A DNA stretch of 10,499 nucleotides. Source: Syntrophobacterales bacterium (GTDB lineage: Bacteria; Desulfobacterota; Syntrophobacteria; BM002). The notes below the pieces were generated by a model. The model worked only from the letters and a program-made list of their open reading frames with translations. It was not told the origin of the DNA and made no database searches. This document shows, piece after piece, positions 6,736 to 10,499 of the stretch (positions are counted from its first letter, which is position 1; every line of letters starts with the position of its first letter). Location of the stretch: assembly GCA_030601545.1 (NCBI GenBank), contig JAUVTM010000047.1:1-10499 (forward strand). The letters run 5' to 3'. The position numbers and the translations under genes are program-made.

Positions 6736-7926
6736 ATGAAAAGGATAAAGACTTACCACTGGTTCTGCATACTGTTGCTCGTGGCTGGACTGACATTCTG
6801 GGGCTGTGCCAAGAAAGAGGCAGAACCTATCAAGATCGGCGGCATTTTTGACATCACCGGCCCCACGTCGGCGGTGGGCAAGGATTACGCCCAGGCGTGC
6901 AAGGATGCCGAACGATACATCAACGCAAACGGAGGGATCAACGGCCGCAAGATTCACCTTATTGACAATGACTATGCCTACAAGATTCCCGAAGCAGTCA
7001 ACCTTTATAAGCAGTACAAGGATGTGGACAAGGTTTTTGTGATTCAGGGCTGGGGCACTGGTGACACCAACGCCCTCAAGGCGCAGGTAACGAAAGATAA
7101 GATCGTCTATATCTCCGCCTCGTACGACTCGGCCCTCTGTGACCCGTCCAAGACCCCCTACAATTTCTTCGTGGTAACGTCCTATTCCGACTGCATCCGG
7201 CTGGCCATGCAGTTCGTCAAAGAGCAGGCAGCCAAGAAGGTGGTCTTCACCTATCCGGACCATCCCTACGGCAAAGCGCCCATACCCGCTGGCAAGGCAA
7301 TGGCAAAGGAGTTGGGGCTTGAAGTAGGACCCGACGAGATTGTAGGGCTGAGGGCCATCGACGCTACAAGCCAGCTCCTCCACATGAAGCAGTTCAACCC
7401 TGACTGGGCCTGGATTGGCGGCACAACCCCGTCTGCCTCGGTCACGGTAAAAGACGCCGTCAAGTTGGGCCTCAAGACCAAGTTCATCTCCAACATCTGG
7501 GGCTTCGATGAGAACCTTCTGCAACTCCTGGGCGACGCCGGCAACGAGAGAATGTACGGCATGGAACCGCTCGCCATGTACGGCGCTGACGTGCCGGGAA
7601 TGAAGCCGATACTTGAATTTAACAAGAAGTACTCCCCCGATGCTGTCCATACGGTCCGGTACATCCAGGGCTGGACGGCCATGATGGTAATGTGGGAAGG
7701 CCTCAAGAGGGCTGATAAGGCCGGCCAGCTCAACGGCCCCGGCCTGAAAGCGGCGCTTGAAACCTTGAAGGATTTTGACACGGGCGGCCTTGCGGCACCC
7801 ATTACCTACACCCCGACGGACCACAGGCCGACTATGTCCGCCACCATCTACAAGATGAGCCAGGGCAAGCTCGTACCGGTCAAGAAAGTGTCCATCGCCA
7901 GGGAGGACCGCTTCCTGGGTTGGTAA
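6736..7926 (+). CDS. Liv-type ABC transporter solute-binding lipoprotein
   Basis: A 396-residue Peripla_BP_6 / LivK-like binding protein with a lipoprotein signal: basic MKRIK, a hydrophobic stretch, and FWGC ending at Cys24, the predicted lipidation site. The mature protein begins with the family pattern IKIGGIFDITGPTSAVG and INANGGINGRKI. The ligand-contact regions differ from E. coli LivJ/LivK: WGTGDTNAL stands where a Gly-Pro-Ser-Gly type segment is usual, and ISASYDSALC stands in the ISP(A)AT region, so Leu/Ile/Val need not be the ligand. The start has a strong purine-rich ribosome site (GGGGGAGGGAG). Codon choice appears more biased to C/G endings than in its neighbours, consistent with high expression, as is usual for binding proteins. 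A conserved-looking ending EDRFLGW is present. It lies between livM and an unrelated lipoprotein gene. Confidence 0.92.
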   Translation: MKRIKTYHWFCILLLVAGLTFWGCAKKEAEPIKIGGIFDITGPTSAVGKDYAQACKDAERYINANGGINGRKIHLIDNDYAYKIPEAVNLYKQYKDVDKVFVIQGWGTGDTNALKAQVTKDKIVYISASYDSALCDPSKTPYNFFVVTSYSDCIRLAMQFVKEQAAKKVVFTYPDHPYGKAPIPAGKAMAKELGLEVGPDEIVGLRAIDATSQLLHMKQFNPDWAWIGGTTPSASVTVKDAVKLGLKTKFISNIWGFDENLLQLLGDAGNERMYGMEPLAMYGADVPGMKPILEFNKKYSPDAVHTVRYIQGWTAMMVMWEGLKRADKAGQLNGPGLKAALETLKDFDTGGLAAPITYTPTDHRPTMSATIYKMSQGKLVPVKKVSIAREDRFLGW

Positions 7927-7940
7927 TGATGATTAAAAGA

Positions 7941-8052
7941 CGCATGGCGCAAAGCATAAATCAGCTGGCAGATAGCAGGAGCCAGCGGGCAGCAGGCACA
8001 AACAATGAGGCAAGAAAAAGGGCTCAAGGCATAAGGCGCAACACTCAAGTTT
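7941..8052. repeat. Long degenerate heptamer array, units starting C(A/G)
   Basis: From 7941 to 7996 there are eight consecutive 7-bp units, each beginning CA or CG (for example CAGCGGG then CAGCAGG). Weaker units keep the same 7-bp register to about 8052 (CAAGGCA at 8025, CAACACT at 8039). The 63-codon frame crossing it is a translation of the repeat and not a likely gene. Confidence 0.65.
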
Positions 8053-8091
8053 TCTGGTTGCACATTTTGGATCGAGCACCAGCTAATCCTT

Positions 8092-8874
8092 ATGCGATAT
8101 TCTGCTTTTAGACTTTCACAGTACAATATAGGGTCTACTGCCTACTGCTTACTGCATACTGCTTACTGCCTCCTGCGCAGAGCGCAGGAGGCTAGGCGCT
8201 CTGCGCCATGTGTTCCTCTTGTTGTTTTTGTTTTGCTAGCAGCGAGTGGGTGCAGCTATTTAAAGCCTCATTTGACCGCAACAGAGCTAAGTGAACGACT
8301 CCAGTACAGCCATGACCGAGCCCTGGAAGAGCTGGTGGGTATAACCATGGCACATGGCTATAGGGCGGTGAACGGTGAGGGGCAGGCGCGGCAGGTCCTG
8401 GAGCTGAACCATTCGAACCCCGGCGCTATTCATCGCCAATTCTTCGAGGTGCTGCCGAGGGGTGAAGGTCTGTCCGAGGTATTCTTCCTGGAAAACAAAG
8501 GGTCAGTTGACCGAACACAGTTCAGCCGATTTCCCCGCCATTTGCGCCAAGCCATCCGGGAATTTCTGGAGGGATTACCTGAAGCAAGAAGTGAGGAGTA
8601 CAGACCGCTGCTGATACGACAGGAAAAGCTGTCACGTTCGATGATCATATACGAAACGAGCAACGGAGCGCGGGCTATTGAATTCACTCAGAAGGTTGCG
8701 TCTTTAGAAAGAAGCAACCTGTACGGTCTTTTCCATCTGTCCGCAGCCCGTTTCATCTTCTTTGGCAAGAAGTCAAGAGAGCTTTTTCGCACGGATTATC
8801 TAGAAGCAGACGACCGCCACAAACAGCTAGTGGAGAAGTTTTTGGAAACATTTCGACCGCAGTTAAGACTATGA
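8092..8874 (+). CDS. Putative lipoprotein of unknown function
   Basis: The frame is 260 codons from ATG 8092. The first ~38 residues translate a heptamer array and hairpin, with no ribosome site, so they are probably not native. Real protein character begins at about residue 42 with PLVVFVLLAASGC, a lipoprotein signal with the lipidation cysteine at Cys54. It is followed by about 207 residues of mixed, probably alpha-rich, soluble protein with no membrane segment, rich in Arg and Glu (such as LSERLQYSHDRALEELVG). I do not recognise the family. The only ATG well placed for the signal peptide (8208) is one base out of frame: removing base 8211 would give MVPLVVFVLLAASGC. So there may be a frameshift, an assembly error, or a non-standard start (CTG at codon 28 would give an Arg-rich signal peptide). 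It lies between the binding protein and livF, so an accessory envelope role in uptake is possible. Confidence 0.7.
   Translation: MRYSAFRLSQYNIGSTAYCLLHTAYCLLRRAQEARRSAPCVPLVVFVLLAASGCSYLKPHLTATELSERLQYSHDRALEELVGITMAHGYRAVNGEGQARQVLELNHSNPGAIHRQFFEVLPRGEGLSEVFFLENKGSVDRTQFSRFPRHLRQAIREFLEGLPEARSEEYRPLLIRQEKLSRSMIIYETSNGARAIEFTQKVASLERSNLYGLFHLSAARFIFFGKKSRELFRTDYLEADDRHKQLVEKFLETFRPQLRL
8135..8176. repeat. Heptamer array, consensus YTACTGC
   Basis: Six consecutive 7-bp units: CTACTGC twice, TTACTGC, ATACTGC, TTACTGC, CTCCTGC. It lies inside the apparent 5' part of the next ORF and translates to a repetitive AYCLL-type peptide, which makes the upstream part of that ORF doubtful as protein. 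Confidence 0.8.
8169..8206. promoter_or_regulatory. Perfect 10-bp hairpin overlapping a second 11-bp inverted repeat
   Basis: CCTCCTGCGC (8169-8178) pairs perfectly with 8182-8191 across an AGA loop. Alternatively GCGCAGAGCGC (8175-8185) pairs with GCGCTCTGCGC (8196-8206). The two stems exclude each other. The first would hide AGGAGG (8186-8191), the best ribosome-site match before the lipoprotein coding sequence. There is no T-run, so it is not a standard terminator. A close relative of the second repeat occurs at 9971-9986. Confidence 0.5.
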
Positions 8875-8940
8875 CAACCTGAACCCGTGCTTAGTGTGCC
8901 ATTATTACCTATTGATAAATTTACTGATTCCAAAATTTTA

Positions 8941-8977
8941 GGCACTTTAGCTCACTTTAGTTCACTTTAGGCACTTA
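8941..8977. repeat. Short array of CACTTTAG-type units (9-10 bp period)
   Basis: Four units of the form (A)G(G/C/T)(T)CACTTT with a 9-10 bp period fill the end of the 119-bp gap before livF. The livF start that follows has only a weak GAG as a ribosome site. Confidence 0.65.
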
Positions 8978-8993
8978 TATCGAGTGTTCTTAC

Positions 8994-9794
8994 ATGGCGT
9001 TACTTAAAGTAAATAATATCGAGGTCATTTACAACGACGTCATTCTGGTGTTGAAAGGAATGTCTCTTGAAGTCAAAGAGGGGCAGATTGTCTCACTCCT
9101 GGGGGCCAATGGAGCCGGCAAGACTACAACTTTGAAAGCCATCTCCGGTTTGCTCAAAACCGAGGAAGGGGAGGTCACCGACGGGATTATAGAATTCGAG
9201 AACGAAGCTATCCATCGCCTTGATCCCGAGAAGATCGTTAGGCGCGGTATTTTCCAGGTCATGGAGGGAAGGAGGGTATTCGAAGATCTCACTGTGGAAG
9301 AGAACCTGATAGCGGCCGCACATCTTCAAAATGGTCGAAAAAAAATTAAAGAGTTAGAGGAGTTGGTTTACACGTACTTTCCAAGGATAAAAGAACGTAG
9401 TAATGCTCTGGCAGGGTATCTGAGCGGCGGCGAACAGCAGATGCTCGTCATTGGCAGGGCCTTGATGGCTCAGCCCAAGTTAATGCTTCTGGACGAACCT
9501 TCGTTGGGATTGAGCCCGCTTCTGGTCGGGGAAATCTTCCATATCATCAAGCAGATTAACGATGAGCAGCAGACCACGATTTTGCTGGTGGAACAGAACG
9601 CTCGACTGGCACTTACCATCTCCGACTACGGCTATATAATGGAGAACGGACGCATCGTCCTGGACGACACGGTGGAACGGTTGCGCGACAACGAGGATGT
9701 AAAGCGCTTCTATCTTGGCTTGACCGAAGTGGGGACGAAGCGCTCCTACCGGGACGTAAAACACTACAAACGCCGCAAGAGATGGCTGACATAG
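8994..9794 (+). CDS. livF: Branched-chain amino acid-type ABC transporter ATP-binding protein LivF
   Basis: A 266-residue cytoplasmic ATPase, partner of LivG. Motifs: Walker A GANGAGKT at 37-44, Q-loop Gln88 in FQVMEGRRVF (LivF pattern of EGR-x-VF), signature LSGGEQQM at 143-150, Walker B LMLLDEP at 163-169 followed by SLGLSPLLV (typical LivF), and VEQNARLAL at 199-207, where LivF proteins carry Gln in place of the H-loop histidine. The C terminus extends about 25 residues beyond the usual YLG ending into a very basic tail (KRSYRDVKHYKRRKRW). I recall similar tails in Liv ATPases encoded beside CoA ligases, but cannot verify this here. ATG 8994 is the natural start by alignment, although its ribosome site is weak. 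It is the last transporter gene of the cluster. Confidence 0.95.
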   Translation: MALLKVNNIEVIYNDVILVLKGMSLEVKEGQIVSLLGANGAGKTTTLKAISGLLKTEEGEVTDGIIEFENEAIHRLDPEKIVRRGIFQVMEGRRVFEDLTVEENLIAAAHLQNGRKKIKELEELVYTYFPRIKERSNALAGYLSGGEQQMLVIGRALMAQPKLMLLDEPSLGLSPLLVGEIFHIIKQINDEQQTTILLVEQNARLALTISDYGYIMENGRIVLDDTVERLRDNEDVKRFYLGLTEVGTKRSYRDVKHYKRRKRWLT

Positions 9795-9809
9795 CCAGCG
9801 GGCAGAGAC

Positions 9810-9837
9810 GTTATCCGTTATCAGTTATTCGTTATTC
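9810..9837. repeat. Heptamer array GTTATYM, inverted relative of the livH-livM array
   Basis: Four consecutive 7-bp units (GTTATCC, GTTATCA, then GTTATTC twice). They are the reverse complement of the RRATAAC family at 5409-5436, so the same array family lies in both orientations in this cluster. Confidence 0.75.
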
Positions 9838-9867
9838 GGAAGATCTGTCGCTATGAGCTGCCTTGAC

Positions 9868-9971
9868 GACTTGAACGACTTTTACGGCTTCTACGATTTG
9901 AACGGTTTGAACGATTTCAACAACTTTAACGGATTTGACGAATTGACGAATCGACTAGTTGACCAATTGAC
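9868..9971. repeat. Eight 9-mers followed by four 8-mers (104 bp)
   Basis: Eight consecutive 9-bp units, all ending in AC and mostly NNNTTNAAC (9868-9939), switch cleanly to four 8-bp units NANTNGAC or similar (9940-9971). The same 9-to-8 transition and similar units occur at 4316-4350 before livH. The stretch ends directly in the palindrome at 9971-9986. No coding function is suggested. Confidence 0.8.
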
Positions 9972-9986
9972 GCAGAGCGCTCTGCG
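9971..9986. promoter_or_regulatory. Perfect 16-bp palindrome CGCAGAGCGCTCTGCG
   Basis: Each half matches the inverted repeat at 8175-8206, where the arms are separated by 10 bp. It lies 12 bp upstream of an ATG with a strong ribosome site. The symmetry could be an operator or a small repeat element; there is no T-run to support a terminator. Confidence 0.4.
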
Positions 9987-9998
9987 AGAACGGAGGAG

Positions 9999-10094
9999 AT
10001 GATGCTCAAAGATTTTCTCAATGACTCATATTTGGGCTATAGACCCAACCGAGAGAACCATGTGTCCCCGCGTGCCGCACGGTGCTCTTTGTGA
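9999..10094 (+). CDS. Possible 31-residue ORF with strong ribosome site (or remnant of a lost gene)
   Basis: ATG ATG at 9999 follows GGAGGAG (9992-9998), one of the best ribosome sites in the window, and the frame runs 31 codons (beginning MMLKDFLNDSYLGYR) to TGA at 10092-10094. I recognise no family. The mismatch between an excellent translation start and an early stop suggests either a genuine small protein or the 5' stub of a gene that once followed livF. It overlaps the 3' end of the leftward ORF below by 58 bp. Confidence 0.3.
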   Translation: MMLKDFLNDSYLGYRPNRENHVSPRAARCSL

Positions 10095-10294
10095 ATCCGT
10101 TCGATCTTCTGCTCGTAGTATTTCTTGCACTGCTTGATAAAATATTGGGATTTTCTCTGATTACAAAGTCCCATTTTATCGAAGGGTGCATCCCAACACC
10201 CCAGCTTTAAAAGAGTCGGATCCAAATTTGGTGTTTTCAGCAATCTAATTTTGCTTTCGTAATATGAGATTTCACCAATGCGTTTCCTTTTCAT
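10037..10294 (-). CDS. Small basic protein of unknown function
   Basis: An 85-residue frame (87 if GTG 10300 is used). I chose ATG 10294 because GAGGGGG lies 5 nt upstream on the minus strand, a good ribosome site. The product is rich in Lys, Arg and Tyr, with three cysteines in its middle (LGCWDAPF, GLCNQRKS, IKQCKKYY) and a charged helix-like C-terminal half. There is no signal peptide or membrane segment. I do not recognise a family. Its DNA is more AT-rich than the transporter genes, which hints at recent arrival. It is convergent with the liv cluster and overlaps the tiny ORF at 9999-10094. Confidence 0.45.
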   Translation of the reverse strand: MKRKRIGEISYYESKIRLLKTPNLDPTLLKLGCWDAPFDKMGLCNQRKSQYFIKQCKKYYEQKIERIHKEHRAARGDTWFSRLGL

Positions 10295-10300
10295 CTTCAC

Positions 10301-10499
10301 CCCCTCACCCCATTATGTATCTTATTGTATACACAGGTAGAGATGCCCAAGCCCTCTGAAGCGATAATTCTGTTGAAATACCAAGTATTTATAATATTTA
10401 ACCTATTTCGGATGTCTCTAATTACTGCAACCAGTGTGCCAAAGGGAGCAGAGGACAGAATGATAAATCCCAAATCCCAAGCACCAAATCTCGGAGTTT
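10301..10499. other. AT-rich intergenic DNA at the right edge, with a terminal heptamer array
   Basis: No ORF, RNA gene or terminator was seen. TACAAT-like sequence on the minus strand near 10325-10330 could be a -10 box for the small leftward gene, but the -35 is poor. At 10465-10492 there are four 7-bp units of the AAATCCC type, another family of the degenerate arrays found throughout this window. Confidence 0.5.

Noticed and set aside
6688..7824. 378-codon leftward ORF opposite the binding-protein gene
   Set aside because: It is long only because the opposite-strand gene is GC-biased at third positions; the plus strand has a signal peptide, lipobox and Peripla_BP_6 pattern.
7920..8111. 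63-codon rightward ORF after the binding protein
   Set aside because: It consists of translated heptamer repeats and has no independent ribosome site.
8135..8176. CRISPR-like array
   Set aside because: The units are contiguous 7-mers without spacers; this is a simple tandem array, as are the other short-period stretches in the window.
9971..9986. Rho-independent terminator for the liv cluster
   Set aside because: The palindrome is perfect but is followed by AGAACGG rather than a T-run; no convincing terminator was found after livF.

Overview
The window carries one rightward gene cluster for a high-affinity ABC importer of the branched-chain amino acid (Liv/HAAT) family, with an acyl-CoA synthetase gene inside it. 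A leftward NusG-like antiterminator gene occupies the left edge, and a small unrecognised leftward ORF lies near the right edge. The set and order of genes (livG, AMP-forming CoA ligase, livH, livM, solute-binding lipoprotein, extra lipoprotein, livF), together with the style of the intergenic repeats, suggest a Desulfobacterota (former Deltaproteobacteria) genome, probably an anaerobic sulfate reducer or syntroph. This assignment is inferred from gene content recalled from that group; no marker gene is present to prove it.

Layout: 6-533 (minus) NusG/RfaH/UpxY-type regulator; 534-1146 intergenic, with a 39-bp repeat, a short heptamer array, a 199-bp foldback element with 21-bp terminal inverted repeats, and a sigma70-like promoter for the liv cluster; 1147-1953 livG; 1951-2134 a second, unrelated foldback element that supplies the livG stop codon; 2158-4149 CoA ligase; 4150-4443 a repeat-filled gap; 4444-5340 livH; 5341-5505 heptamer arrays; 5506-6585 livM; 6586-6735 a leader with an orphan Shine-Dalgarno sequence; 6736-7926 solute-binding lipoprotein; 7927-8134 heptamer arrays; 8092-8874 a lipoprotein of unknown function with a problematic start; 8875-8993 short repeats; 8994-9794 livF; 9795-9998 repeat arrays and a perfect palindrome; 9999-10094 a tiny ORF with a strong Shine-Dalgarno; 10037-10294 (minus) small unknown protein; 10295-10499 no gene seen.

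How the genes work together: the binding lipoprotein should capture a solute outside the inner membrane, LivH and LivM form the channel, and LivG and LivF power it. The CoA ligase would activate a carboxylic acid to its CoA thioester in the cytoplasm. The linkage suggests that the importer brings in a carboxylate (fatty, aromatic or branched-chain acid) that is trapped and committed to degradation as a CoA ester, rather than simply Leu/Ile/Val. The real substrate cannot be read from the sequence.

The most unusual aspect is the non-coding DNA. Nearly every gap holds its own family of degenerate short-period (7, 8, 9 or ~10 bp) tandem repeats, so the operon is far looser than typical liv operons. 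Removing the second foldback element with one TA copy rebuilds a conventional 19-nt livG-ligase junction, which suggests the spacing was inflated after the operon formed.
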